A DNA stretch of 64,000 bases from Mercenaria mercenaria (lineage: Eukaryota > Mollusca > Bivalvia > Venerida > Veneridae), in the NCBI RefSeq assembly GCF_021730395.1, contig NC_069362.1, positions 45,092,501-45,156,500 of the forward strand. The letters run 5' to 3'. The position numbers and the translations under genes were made by a program. Positions 10,430-21,856 of this stretch are shown here, one piece after another. Every line of letters starts with the position of its first letter. Position 1 is the stretch's first letter. The notes below the pieces were generated by a model. That model saw only the letters and a list, made by a program, of their open reading frames with translations. It ran no database searches and was not told the DNA's origin.

Positions 10430-13367
10430 AGGCCCTTCAGGCCTTTGATTATGAAACTTGGTCAGAATGTTAGTCTTGATGATCTCTAGATCAAGTTCGA
10501 AAATGGGTCATGTGGGGTCAAAAACTAGGTCACTAGGCCAGATCAAAGGAAAAACTTGTGAACACTCCAGAGGCCACAGTTGTGACCCAGTATTTATGAA
10601 ACTTGGTCAGAATGATTATCTTGATGATTTCTAGGTTAAGTTTGAATCTTGGTCATGTGGGGTCAAAAACTAGGTCACCCTGTCAAATCAAAGGAAGAAC
10701 TTGTGACCTTGTAGAGGCCACAATTTTGACTCAATTTTTATGATACTTGGTCAGAATATTTGTCTTGATGATATTTAGGTCAAGTGGGACATGTGGGGTC
10801 AAAAAATAGGTCACTAGGCCAGATCAAAGGAAAAGCTTGTGAACACTCTAGAGGCCACAGTTGTGACCGAATATTTATGAAACTTGGTGAGAATGATTGT
10901 CTTGATGATGTCTAGGTCAAGTTCGAATCTGGGTCATGTGGGATCAAAAACTAGGTCACCCGGTCAGATCAAAGGAAAAGCTTGTGAACACTTTTGAGGT
11001 CACAAATTTTGATCATTCTTTATGAAACTTAGTCAGATTGTTTGTCTTGATGATCTGTAGGTGAAATTCGAAAGTGGGTCATGTGGGGTCAAAAACTAGG
11101 TCACTAGTCAAGATCAAAGGAAAAGCTTGCGAATACTCTAGAGGCCAAAGATGTGACCCAATATTTATGAAATTTTATCGGAATGATTGTCTTGTTGATT
11201 TCTAGGTCAGATTCGAATCTGGGTCATGTGGGGTCAAAAACTAGGTAACCCTGTCAAATCAAAGGAAAAGCTTGTGAACAATTTAGAGGCTACAATTTTG
11301 ACTCAATCTTTATGAAACTTGGTCAGAATGTTTGTCTTGGTGATTTCTAGGTCAAGTTTGAAGTGGGTCATATTTGGTCATAAACTAGGTCACTAGGCCA
11401 GATCAAAGGAAAATCTTGTCAACACTCTAAAGACCACAGTTGTGACCCAGTATTTATGAGACTTGGTCAGGATGTTTGGCTTGATGATTTCTAGGTCAGA
11501 TTTGAAACAGGGTCATGTGGGTTTATAAACTAGGTCACTAAGCCAGATCAAAGGAAAATCTTGTCAACATTCTTGAGACCACAATTTAAATTTGAAACTC
11601 ATGAGAATTAATCAGAATGTTTGTCTTGATAATCTATAGGTCATGATCGAATCTGGGTCATGTAGGGTCAAAAACCAGGTCACCTAGTCAAAGCAAAGGA
11701 AAAGCTTGTGAACACTCTAGAGGCCACAGTTGTGACCCAATCTTTATTAACTTGGCCATAATATTTATCTTGATGATTTCTGAGTCAAATTTGAAACTGG
11801 GTCATAATGGGGTCAAAAACTAGGTCAGTAGGCCAGATCAAAGGAACACTCAAGAGGCCACAGTTGTCACTCAGTTTTTATTATACCCGAAGGGACGTAT
11901 TATGCTATGACGCTGATGTCCGTCTGTCCGTCCGTCCGTCTGTCCGTTAGCAGCTTCGTGTCCTCTCTGTAACTCTTGAACCTCTTGAAGGATTTCAAGG
12001 AAACTTGACACAAATGTTCACCACACCGAGAGGATGTGCAGAGCGCATGTTTTGGATGTCTCGCTTCAAGGTCAAGGTCAAGGTCACACTTAGGAGTCAA
12101 AGGTCATATCAGTTTGTTTCGTGTCCGCTCTGTAACTCTTGAACCCCTTGAAGGATTTCAAAGAAATTTTACGCAAATGTTCACCACACCAAGACGACGT
12201 GCAGAGCGCATGTTCCGGATGACTCGCTTCAAGGTCAAGGTCACACTTAAGGGTCAAATGTCATATCAGTTTGTTTTGTGTCCGCTCTGCAACTCTTGAA
12301 CTGCTGGAAGGATTTCAAAGAAACTTGGCAGAAATGTTCACCACACTGATACGATGTGCAGAGCACATGTTCCGGATGACTCGCTTCAAGGTCAAGGTCA
12401 TACTTAAGGGTCAAAGGTCATATATGACCTTGCTTTGTGTATATTGCTCTGCATTACAGTGCTCTTGTTTTTATTTGGCAGATTTCTTTTTTGTACTTTC
12501 AAGATTTTTTTTTGAATTACTTCCCTTTTATGTTACTATAAATAACTTATTTTGAAACTTTTTCATTGTTGGCCGTAGGGAAAAACCGAGACCACTTTTC
12601 TGTGGTACAACATGGATGGTGCTTTCAATTTTTAGGTCTATTTTAACATACCTGTACCTGATAAGGATTTTTTTGTAGACTTTGAATATTTTTTTTGTGG
12701 ACTTAGATTTGTTTTCCTTTTGTTGTTCCAGTCCTTTGGGTTACAACAGTCAAGTTCTTAAATTTTTGCTCCCATCCTATGATGTAAGCCTTCGGGCGTA
12801 TATTGCCCCGCTTGGCGGCGCTCTTGTGAAATTTGGTCAGAATGTTTGTCTTGATGATCTCTAGGTCAGATTTGAATCTTGTTCATGTGGGGTGAAAAAC
12901 TAGGTCAGTAGGCCAGATCAAAGAAAAAGCTTGTGAACACTCCAGAGGCCACAGTTATGACTCAGTCTTTATGAAATTTAGTCAGAATGTTTGTCTTGAT
13001 GATTTCTAGGTCAAGATCAGAACTGGGCCATGTGGGGTCAAAAACTAGGTCAGTAAGCCAGATCAAAGGAAAAGCTTGTTGAACATTCTAGAGATGACAG
13101 TTGTGACTCAATCTTTATGAAACTTCAGAATTTTCATCCTGATGATCTCTAGGTCCAGTTTTAATCTTGGTCATTTGGGGTCAAAGGAACAGTATGTGAA
13201 CACTCTAAAGGCAACAGTTGTGACTCAATCTATATGAAACTTGGTCAGAATGTTTGTCTTGATGAGGTTTAGGTTTATTTTGAAACTGGGTCATTTGGGT
13301 CAAAAACTAGGTCAGTAGGCCAGATCAACTCTGTTGAGCGATATAGGGCGATCATGGCCCTCTTGTT
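10430..13367 (+). repeat. tandem array of ~147-bp units, Helentron-like element with nested insertion
   Basis: About a dozen imperfect direct repeats follow the pattern aacactctagaggccacagt, tgacccaatatttatgaaac, ttggtcagaatgtttgtctt, gatgatttctaggtcaagtt, then ctgggtcatgtggggtcaaa, aactaggtcactaggccaga, tcaaaggaaaagctt. The array is interrupted at 11881-12826 by another element and resumes in register at 12827. It ends at GGGCGATCATGGCCC, a hairpin, followed by TCTTGTT. The same unit recurs in the elements at 13835 and 15000. No head is visible at the left, so the element appears 5' truncated. Confidence 0.85.
11882..12826 (+). mobile_element. nested Helentron-associated (DINE-1/pearl-like) element
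   Basis: The head is TATACCCGAAGGGACGTATT, followed by a (GTCY)n microsatellite at about 11918-11945. Then come roughly three ~148-bp tandem units (gtccgctctgtaactcttga ... cttcaaggtcaaggtcacac). A first 3'-type end, GCATTACAGTGCTCTTG, lies at about 12468, followed by ~325 bp of single-copy tail. The second end is CTTCGGGCGTATATTGCCCC with hairpin and CTCTTG at 12826. CCTTCGGG-GTATA at the right is the inverted head, that is, an asymmetric terminal inverted repeat. It is inserted at a TT-rich site inside the surrounding array, whose units continue on both sides. Confidence 0.8.
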
Positions 13368-13716
13368 ATTTCACAGATCCCTTTTTTGTTCACTTACAAT
13401 ATTTTTATTTGTAGTTACTTCCCTTTTATGTCACTATAAATAGCCTATTTTGTAACTTATTTATTATTGGCTGTAGGGAAATATCGAAACCACTTTTCTG
13501 TGGTACAACATAGATGGTACCTCCAATTTTTAGGTGTATTTTGACATATCAGTACCTGGTAAGGATTTTTTATGGTCTTTGGATTTTTTGGTGGACTTAA
13601 TTTTTTTTTTGAATTTCTTCCCTTTGTTGTTCCTGTCCTTTGGGCTTTAACAGTCAAGTTCTTTAAATTTCGCTCCCATCTTCTGATGTAACTCTTCAGG
13701 CGTATATTGCCCTTGT
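13368..13716 (+). repeat. second copy of the single-copy tail seen at 12469-12826
   Basis: The sequence from the T-rich start through acttcccttttatgtcacta, tttctgtggtacaacatag, tttgggctttaacagtcaag to caggcgtatattgccctt repeats 12469-12826 with moderate divergence. Like that copy it begins immediately after a CTCTTGTT end. Its own end lacks the CGCTTGGCGG hairpin. Confidence 0.8.
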
Positions 13717-13834
13717 TTTCAAACCTTTCATGAGTATTTATCAACATGCAAAGTTGTACCGTTCCCACACCTTGCTCCTCCACCCAGTCATGCCCACTAC
13801 CCTGATCACTCATCCTTCCCCCTCCAAACATTTT

Positions 13835-14914
13835 TAGCTCACCTGAGCACGAAGTGCTCAAAGGTGAGCTTCTGTGATCGCCCTGTGTCCGTCTTCGTCC
13901 GTCCGTCCGTCGTCGTCAACAATTTGACTGTTTTAAAACACTCGAGAGGTCACAATTTTGGCCCAATCTTAATGAAACTTGGTCAGAATCTTACCCTCAA
14001 TAAAATCTTGGATGAGTTCAATATTGGGTCATCTGGGGTCGAAATCTAGGTCATCAGGTCAAATCAAAGAAAAAGGTTGTTAACACTCTAAAGGTCACAA
14101 CCTTAATGAAACTTAGTCAAAGTGTTACCCTCAATAAAATCTTGGACGAATTTGATATTGGGTCATCTGGGCTCAAAAACTAGGTCACCAGGTCAGATCA
14201 AAGGAAAAACTTGTTAACACGCCAGAGGTCACAATTTTAGCCTAATCTTAACGAAACTTGGTCAGAATGTTGCCCTCAATAAAATCTTGGACGAGTTCGA
14301 TATTGGGTCATCTGGGTTCATAAACTAGGTCACCAGGTCAAATCAAAGGAAAAGCTTCTTAAAACTGTAGAGGCAGCATTTATGACTGTATCTTCTTGAA
14401 ACTTGGTCAGAATGTTAATCTTGATGATCTCAAGGTCCAGTTTGAATCTGGGTCATTAAGGTCAAAAACTAGGTCACTAGGTCAAATCAAAGCAAAAGCT
14501 GGTAAACACTGTAGAAGCCACATTTATGATCATATCTTAATGAAACATGGTCAGAATATTAATCTTGATGATCTATAGGTCACGTTAAAATCTGAGTCTG
14601 GTGGGGTCAAAAAGTAGGTCACTAGGCCAAATCAAAGGAAAAGCTTGTTAACACTCTAGAGGCCACATTAATGACTGTATCTTCATGAAACTTAGTCAGA
14701 ATGTTAATCTTGATGATCTTTAGGTCAAGTTGGAATCTGGGTCATGTGGGGTCAAAAACTAGGTCACCAGGTCGAGACATAGGAAAAACTTGGTAACACT
14801 TTAGAGGCCACATTTCTGACCATATCTTAATGAAACTTGGTCAGAATGTTAATCTTGATGATCTTTAGGTCAGTAGGTCAGGTGAGCGATACAGGGCTTT
14901 CATGGCCCTCTTGT
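13835..14914 (+). mobile_element. Helentron-associated (pearl-like) element with complete head and tail
   Basis: It starts TTTTAGCTCACCTGAGCACG, with a GAGCACGAAGTGCTC hairpin, followed by a GTCCGTCCGTCCGTCGTCGT microsatellite. About seven ~147-bp tandem units of the same family as 10430-13367 follow. The tail is GGTGAGCGATACAGGG, a GGGCTTTCATGGCCC hairpin and CTCTTGTTT. GGTGAGC at the tail is the inverted counterpart of GCTCACC at the head. Known family features (DINE-1/pearl: asymmetric terminal inverted repeats, 3' hairpin, GTCY microsatellite, internal tandem repeats) all fit. Non-autonomous. Confidence 0.85.
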
Positions 14915-14999
14915 TTGTTCTTGTTTTTAATTTTCCATCAATATTAATAATCAACATATGAAGTTCACCCATGCCCGTACCCTCCCCACCCCCAAGTCG

Positions 15000-16768
15000 T
15001 CCATTGTCAACAATTTGATTGTTAACACTCTACAGGTCACAATTTTAGCACAATTTCAATGAACCTTGATCAGAATGTTGCCCTCAATAAAATCTTAGAC
15101 GAGTTCAATATTGATTCATCTGGGGTCAAAAACTAGGTCACCAGTTAAAATCAAAGGAGAAGCTTGTTGACACTCTGGAGGTCACAATTTGACCTAATAA
15201 TGAAACATGGTCAGATTGTTGCCATCATTAAAATCTTGGACGAGTTCGATATTGAGTCATCTAGGGTCCAAAACTTGGTCAGCAGGTCAAATCAAAGGAA
15301 AAACTTGTTAACACTGTAGAGGTCACGTTAATGACTGTATCTTCATGAAACTTAGCCATAATGTTAATATTGATGACTTTTAGGGTAAGTTCGAATCTGG
15401 ATTATCTGGGATCAAAAACTAGGTCACTTGTTCAAATCAAAGGAAAGGTAAGAGGTCACATTTATGAACGTATATTAATGAAACTTGTTCAGAATGGTAA
15501 TCTTGATGATCCTTAGGTAAAGTGTAAATCTTGGTCAGGTGGGGTCAGAAACTAGGTCACCAGGTCAAATCAAAGGAGAAGCTAGTTAACACTCTAGAGG
15601 CCACATTTATGACCATATCTTAATGAAACTTGGACAGGTAGTTAATCTTGTTCTATAGATGAAGTTAAAATCTGGGACAGCTGGGGTCAAAAACTAGGTA
15701 ACCAGGTCAAATCAGAGGAAAAGCTTGTTAACACTAGAGCCCACATTTTTGGCAATATTTCTATGAAACTTGACCAGACTATTAATCTTGATGATCTTTA
15801 GGTTAAGATCAAATCTGGGTCAAGTTGGATCAAAAACTAGGTCACCAGGTCAAAAAACCAAAGGAAAACATTGTTAACACTCTAGAGGTCACAATTTTTG
15901 CCCAATCTTAATGAAATTGTGAGAATGTTACCCTCGATATTGGATCATCTTAGGTCAAAAAGTAGGTCACCAGGTCAAATCAAAGGAAAAGCTTGTTAAC
16001 ACTCTAGAGGCCACATTCAAGGCTCTATCTCTATGAAACTTAATCAAAATGTTTGTCTTGATGACCTCTAGGTCAAGTTTGAATTTGGATCATGTAGGAT
16101 CAAATACTGTTGAAAAACGGCATTAAACCCAAAACAAACAAAGAAACAAAAACTAGGTCACCAGGTCAAAAAATCAAAGGAAATACTTGACACTCTATAG
16201 GTCACATTTAAGACTGTATCTTCATTAATTTTGATCAGAATGTTAACCTTGATGATCTTTAGGTCAAGTTCTAATCTGGGTCATGTGGGGTCAAAACTAG
16301 GTCACTGGGTCAAAGGAAATCAAAGGAAACGCTTATTAATGAAACTTGGTCAGACTGTTAACCTTAATCAAAGGAAAAGCTAGTTAACTCTCTACAGGTC
16401 ACATTTATGCCGTATCTTTATGAACTTTGTCAGAATGTTAATCTTAATGATCTAAAGATCAAATTCAATCTGGGTAAAGTTGGGTCAAAAACTAGGTAAC
16501 CGAGTCAGATCAAAGGAAAAGCTTGTTAACAATCTAGAGGCCACCTTTATGATTATATCTTCATGAAACTTGGTCAGAATGTTAATCTTTATTATCTTTA
16601 GGCCAAGTTCGAATCTGGGTCAGGTGGGGTTAAAATCTAGGTCACTGGGTCAAAGGAAATCAAAGGAAAAGCTTATTAATGAAACTTAGTCAGACTGTTA
16701 ACCTTGATGATTTGACCTTTAGGTCCATAGGTCAGATGAGTGATACAGGGCCTACAGGGCCCTCTTGT
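15000..16768 (+). mobile_element. second, 5'-truncated pearl-like element with ~12 units
   Basis: It begins within the head region (gtcaacaatttgattgttaa compares with gtcaacaatttgactgtttt at 13913). It continues through many ~147-bp units and ends GATACAGGGCCTACAGGGCC, CTCTTGTTT. At 16110-16150 it is interrupted by tgaaaaacggcattaaaccc and aaaacaaacaaag, the 3' tail of a bivalve SINE, which suggests a small retroposed insertion. Confidence 0.8.
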
Positions 16769-16769
16769 T

Positions 16770-17394
16770 TAAAAATGTTCAAACCTTCAACATGTGAAGT
16801 TGCAACCACACCCACCCCGTTGCCATTCATAATCAAGATATCTTATTTGATGGTGCTCTCTAAAGGACATCTGTTCTTTTAAGATCAAATGTACATGTTA
16901 AACAGCAACACTTGGTGCCAAAATACTTGAAGACAGTATTTTGTTCTAGTTACTCTTCAAGCTCACATTTCAAATAGCTTCATTTAATTCTAAAAGCTAA
17001 GCTTATTACAGTAAACGTATTCCATTCAAAATAATTTCTTTAGTCAGGATCAACATAACATGCAATTATTATGTACACTTTAAACATTCGTTTTCTGTTT
17101 AATTTATTTTGACTAATGAACTGATTATTTGCTTTTTAGTAACATCCCTAACTTTTTGCAGGATATATTTTTTGTAATTCCTCACCACAAATCCTTTCGG
17201 CGGGGGATACCAAATCATCGAATTTGCTTGTTTCAATTAGAATCGCCAAACCTCGGATACATTAAAATAGTAGTTCAAACGGTTAATCAATGCATGGCCT
17301 TGCTCACATGAAGTTTTATTCCAATTGACCTAGTAAAAGCATTTTCCCCATTGGTTTGGTAAATAATAAAAATGCTTATAATTCAAAACGTTTT
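16770..17394. other. intergenic sequence, no gene seen
   Basis: Unremarkable AT-rich sequence between two Helentron-like elements. No exon or repeat boundary is recognised. Confidence 0.35.
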
Positions 17395-17907
17395 TAGCTC
17401 GACTATTCGAAGAATAGTCTAGCTATTCTACTCACCCTGGCGTCGGCGTCGGCGTCGGTGTCGGCGTCGGCGTCGGCGTCACACCTTGGTTAAGTTTTTG
17501 CATGCAAGTACATACAGCCATCAATTAAAAGCATATAGCTTTGAAACTTATTTTTTCTTTTTCTAGGTCAATTACCAACCTCTCTGGGTCAAGTCCCATA
17601 ACTCTGACATGTATTTTGAGGAAATTATGCCCCCTTTTGGACTTAGAAAATTTTGGTTAAAGTTTTACATGCAAGTTACTATCTCCAAAACTAATGCAGA
17701 TATTGAATTGAAACTTCACATGTGCCTTCGGGGTTATAAAACCAGTTGATAGCAGCAAGTCCCATAACTGATATGCATTTTGGTCAAATTATTCCCCCTT
17801 TTGAACTTAAAACTCTTTTGATATCTAACCTTTTTGGGTAATATTTCCCTGCTTCTAGGACAATATTTCGAATAGTCGAGCTTGGCTGTCTTACGGACAG
17901 CTCTTGT
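17395..17907 (+). mobile_element. third type of Helentron-like element (AGCTCGACTATTCG head)
   Basis: The head TTTTAGCTCGACTATTCGAA, GAATAGTCTAGC carries a hairpin and is followed by a (GGCGTC)n microsatellite at 17441-17479. The body has phrases such as aagtcccataactctgacat. The tail is AATAGTCGAGCTTGGCTGTC with a GCTGTCTTACGGACAGC hairpin and TCTTGTTT. GAATAGTCGAGC is the inverted copy of the head GCTCGACTATTC. It shares only its end architecture with the elements at 11882 and 13835. Confidence 0.8.
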
Positions 17908-18336
17908 TTGATTTTGATTAGAATCACAAAACTTTAATTAATGATAAATTAGCACATGTAGTAGTATCCCCCACAATCGGTAAAACCAGAATTTTCCCCT
18001 TGATTAAATGAATCTGTATCTAAGTAACGTATAGAAGGATCTTCATGAAACTTTACACAAACGTAGATCACTATAGGGTGGTGGTGCACGCGTTGATTAG
18101 GATCACTTCATTAACCAGAGTTATTGTCCTTTAATTATTTTACAACCCATAAATTCCCACATAACAAAGTAATCCACTGGTGGATCTTAATGCAATTTAC
18201 TACATATATAGATCATCATACAGCAGTGGTGCATGCGTATCTTTCGTCCCGACCTCTTCAGTTAATGAAGAGTTTTTGCCCTAATCTATAAATTTCCACA
18301 AAACAAAGTAACCCTTCCATGGATCTTTATGAAACT
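17908..18336 (+). repeat. diverged interspersed repeat interrupted by a SINE
   Basis: The phrases gaaactttacacaaacgtag, atcactatagggtggtggtg and cttgatacagatgtagatct resemble 34890-35010 (aacgcaccaccgccttatat, catgaagatccatcaatgg). The sequence resumes after the SINE at 18640. The family is not identified. Confidence 0.4.
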
Positions 18337-18348
18337 TGATACAGATGT

Positions 18349-18627
18349 GGGGCCTCCGTGGCCGAGTGGTTAGAGTCGCTGACTTCAAACCATTTGCCCC
18401 TCATCGATGTGGGTTCGAAACCTCATTTGGGGTGTAGAATTCTTCACGTGAGGAAGCCATCCAGCTGGCTTACGAAAGGTCGGTGGTTCTACCCAGGTGC
18501 CCGCTCGTGATGAAATAGTGCACGGAGGGGCACCTGGGGTCTTCCTCCACCATTAAAGCTGGAAAGTCGCCATATGACCTTAAATTGTGTCGGTGCGACG
18601 TTAAACCCAACAAAATAAATAAATAAA
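18349..18627 (+). mobile_element. tRNA-derived SINE with 12-bp target-site duplication
   Basis: The head has pol III promoter boxes: TGGCCGAGTGGTTAGAGTC (box A) and GGGTTCGAAACC (box B). A conserved core follows (GGAAGCCATCCAGCTGGCTT ... CAGGTGCCCGCTCGTGATGA ... GTCTTCCTCCACC). It ends GTCGGTGCGACGTTAAACCC and a (AAAT)n tail. It is flanked by perfect 12-bp direct repeats TGATACAGATGT at 18337-18348 and 18628-18639. The intact duplication and clean boxes indicate a young insertion. Confidence 0.93.
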
Positions 18628-19139
18628 TGATACAGATGTAGATCTGATCTTTATAGAATAGACTTTTTCCTTTGATTTTGTAAACAATAATATTGGAACC
18701 AACAAACCATTGCATTGTCCTTTTGTACATAACTTGTGTATGTCTGGAAATTAAATATCCTTCAAAATGCAGTCCCCTCATTCGCAAAACACCTTATTCG
18801 GCGGGGGATATAAATTCACTGAAATTACTTGTAGTGTTTAGGTTTGTATGTATGGTATCTCTTTCAGATGATTTGTGGTACAATTAAGTGAAACCTTCAA
18901 TAGCTTGTTAAAACGGCAACCTTGCTGAAATTTTGTTTTTGTAATGTAGTGATGTGTGATCTTCCAGATTAGTGCAAACTCTTGCAAAAAAAAATCCGAC
19001 AACCTAGAATTTTCCGCCGCCACATCCATTTCAGTATTACATGGGGTGAATTTCTAAATCTCCCAATGATCTCAAATTGATGGACTTGTACCATATCAAA
19101 ACGTACCTGTTGTAGATTTTATAATTCGTCTAAAATGAT

Positions 19140-19551
19140 ATAAAAACAGTAATGATGATAATAATAATAAGGCGCTTTAAAACATTTTCTGTAATTCTGA
19201 ATTGTTAGAAATGGATTTTGAAGCTTTTTATCCTGTTTTTTTTTAACTTCTTAAGACAACACCTCTAAATCGCCGCTTGTTCTGGTAAAATAGCGAAGGA
19301 AAAACGCACTGAATAGCTTTTAAAATGCTGGAACATGCGACATGTAATTTCCAGTATTTTAGGTGTTACAGCTACACGAAATTTCAAATTGTTTCATTAA
19401 TGTACTATTTTTTAAAAGGATGTTTAAATCAAAGGTATTCTAATGTGTCAGCTTTGTTCGCGAACAAAAGTAAGGAAGATAAATACGTGAAATATGTGAA
19501 GTTTAAAACAAACCAAATATATTAGCCTTATGCATCAATATAGCAGCACTT
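19140..19551 (+). promoter_or_regulatory. 5' flank conserved between the two MATTE-type first exons
   Basis: This stretch aligns with 38230-38680: aggcgctttaaaacattttc, acatgcgacatgtaatttcc, tttaaatcaaaggtattcta, ttcgcgaacaaaagtaagga and gcatcaatatagcagcactt all recur upstream of both ATG codons. It probably holds the promoter and 5' untranslated region. No TATA box can be assigned with confidence. It starts within a short (AAT)n run. Confidence 0.4.
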
Positions 19552-19888
19552 ATGGCTACAACAGAGAGGGTTGGCGAAGGGTTTGAAATCACTTTAAAGG
19601 AATTTAATAATGACTACGAAAAACTGCATAGAAAACTAGGTCAAGAAACACCACACAGTACCTATACAGAACAAGACCAAGAGGACACTAACCATGTTAA
19701 CACAGATATTGGTACATCAAGTGATGACTATGAAAACGTACGCAGAAAATCAAAGCCATTGGCACCTACGCAAATGTTCTGTAATAGAAAAAGGATAGGA
19801 CTGGTAGTTGTCGTTTCTGTCGGTTTAATCACAATAATTTCCGTCTGTGTTGTAATTTCTGTCTCTAGGAACGGAACTGAAAATAATG
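19552..19888 (+). CDS. MATTE-type first exon upstream of copy A (cytoplasmic tail plus transmembrane helix)
   Basis: The exon starts at ATG 19552 (context CACTTATGG) and ends at donor GTGAGT 19889, in phase 1. The 112 residues comprise a polar acidic N-terminal tail, the basic flank CNRKR, a ~23-residue hydrophobic helix at residues ~83-105 and RNGTENNGE after it. The positive flank on the N-terminal side predicts a type II topology. It is a paralogue of 38681-39365 but has only one and a half of the Tyr-containing repeats (DYEKL, DYENV). It could be an alternative first exon for copy A or a stranded exon of a lost gene; no matching stalk exon is seen directly after it. Confidence 0.7.
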
Positions 19889-20632
19889 GTGAGTAAGTTT
19901 AAGATCAGTTATTTGAATCTTAGAACTTTTGTCGGCATCCTTTCATCGGCGTCATAAGTATCACAAAAGTTTTGCGTTTAAGAAGGTTTAGAAATAGTCT
20001 GTTGCAACTAAATCATTCATGAAATATCCTTACATGGTAAGTTGCAAACTCTATTTTTTTGTCAAAATTATACCCCCCTTTTTGCATATAAGCACGGCCG
20101 AATGCCTTCAACCTCAATAAAGGTCAAGTTACTTACTATTGTTTTTACTTTATCACAATCATGCCACTTTCTGATATAGAAATTTTATGAAAGTTTGGCA
20201 TAGAAAGTGTTTCTTAGATACTTCTAGACTTAGTGATCATACCTTCGTGGCGATGGATTCTATCAGGAATGAGGTGTTGAGAGTGATTAATATTAGTTGT
20301 AGAACTTACTTCACAATCGACTTAAAAATAAATTCTGTATAAACTAAATGATTTCTATATATAATTCTTATAATTACATAGGTAGCAATTACACTATGAT
20401 TTAAGAATTTGTAGTAATAGTAACAATAAATTTGTAGTAAAGTATCGTCTAAACTTTAAGAGGCACCACAAAAAAACTGTATTCTTTTGTATTTCCATGA
20501 TGGTAATTATACATGATTTGCATGAACAATATGAGATATACAACAATTTAGTTTCAAATTGACAGTGACTTATATTACGCCAAGACAATGTGTTTAATGT
20601 CTTAATATTTTATTGAACTAAATGTAGTCTGG
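19889..20632 (+). other. intron-side sequence paralogous to 39366-41190
   Basis: It aligns with sequence after the copy B first exon (gtgagtaagtttaagatcag; tatagaaattttatgaaagt; gcaattacactatgat). The copy B counterpart carries about 1.3 kb of extra sequence (39800-41100). So the duplication that made the two MATTE exons includes at least 1.3 kb on each side. Confidence 0.6.
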
Positions 20633-20942
20633 CATGTACCTGTTCTTCCCGGGAAAGATGGTTTCGCGTGTATAGGTGCTATGCACTGGGCGCGTTATAG
20701 AACCAGACTGTCTATTCTCAGAGCTAGGCTAAGTTAGCTAGAGAAGACTATATCTATAAAGCATTTCTCTATAGATCTGTTCTACGGGCTTTATCTCACT
20801 CTGTCCCTCTGGTCAGATCGCTCTATGTCTGGACTAGTACTAGTAGAGGATGAATTTTGCGCTCTGTATGGCTTCGTTCGCTATTATGTAATGCTTCTTT
20901 GTACGTGTTTACCATCCATTTATTATCGCTTTATAAATCTGG

Positions 20943-20989
<47 letters not shown>

Positions 20990-20990
20990 T
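20633..20990 (+). mobile_element. SINE-like repeat with (TAA)n tail, copy 1
   Basis: It runs from ggcatgtacctgttcttccc to cgctttataaatctggtata and then (ATA)n at 20944-20990. It recurs at 54806-55190 with the same ends and tail type. The A-T-rich trinucleotide tail after GCGCTTTATAAATC is typical of molluscan SINE 3' ends, but no clear pol III boxes are seen. It could also be part of the segmental duplication, because both copies precede MGKGL-type exons. Confidence 0.5.
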
Positions 20991-21154
20991 ACAATAACAT
21001 TAAAATGAATAATGACACTAGGTTGACTAGTCCTAGAACTATCCTTTAAATGACTGCCATACGAGGAATCTACTTGAAATCTTTGGAATATGCCGACCGG
21101 GTATCAAAGTACGGTGTTCCGTTTGGACAATCGTGACATTTCATTGAATCCTGA

Positions 21155-21292
21155 ACCGCGATGTGCGATGGTACGATGACGAAAACGCGGTGGTGCGATG
21201 GCACGATGATGAAACAACGATGGTACGATGATGAAAACGCGATGGCACGATGATGAAATCGCGATGATGCGATGGTACGATGGTGAAATGTC
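21155..21292 (-). repeat. 22-bp minisatellite, block 1 (minus orientation)
   Basis: Imperfect tandem copies of CGATGGTACGATGATGAAAACG. The neighbouring block 2 is the same unit on the other strand, so the two face each other. Confidence 0.9.
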
Positions 21293-21301
21293 GATGTAAT
21301 A

Positions 21302-21540
21302 TCGCGTTTTCATCATCGTACCATCGCGTTTTCACCATCGTATCATCGTACCATCGCGTTTTCATCATCGTACTATCGCGTTTTCACCATCGTGCCATCG
21401 CGTTTTCATCATCGTACCATCGCATTATCACCATCGTACCATCGCGTTATCACCATCGTGCCATCGCGTTATCACCATCGTACCATCGCGTTTTCACCAT
21501 CGTACCATCGCATTATCACCATCGTACCATCGCCTTCCGG
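21302..21540 (+). repeat. 22-bp minisatellite, block 2 (plus orientation)
   Basis: About ten to eleven copies of CGTACCATCGCGTTTTCACC-type units, ending ACCATCGCCTTCCGGT. Long open frames in it (SYHRVITIVPS-type repeats) exist on several frames and both strands because the unit lacks stops. They are not genes. Confidence 0.9.
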
Positions 21541-21856
21541 TGGTCATGCGCAGTGGTACATTATATGTGTCAGTAATACAGGCTTGATGAATCTCATTTT
21601 CACATTGCACTATGTACCTTCTACATCCTAACAAGAATAACTGTTACATCCAGCTTTTTATTTACTTTCATGCATAAATAAACACAAAAGAAGATTCAAG
21701 ATTTTACACAGTTTTAATGAGTTGAGCACTTAACATTTTGAAAAACATTTTGCAAAACAGCAGAATTTATATGGTAAATTTCTTCTCACAAAATACATTG
21801 AGATACATTCATCTATTTTTGACAAAAATTCAAGTGTACGAAACTACGCATTTCTA

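Noticed and set aside
11900-12555. Short frames with repeated TLEPLEGFQRN-type peptides
   Set aside because: They are translations of the ~148-bp tandem units of a non-coding Helentron-like element.
10430-16768. CRISPR-like regular repeats
   Set aside because: Units are ~147 bp, diverged and contiguous, without unique spacers; the host is a metazoan. They are internal tandem repeats of Helentron-like elements.
18349-18430. Possible tRNA gene (box A and box B present)
   Set aside because: The boxes are the head of a SINE with core, tail and 12-bp target duplication; no acceptor-stem pairing closes a tRNA.
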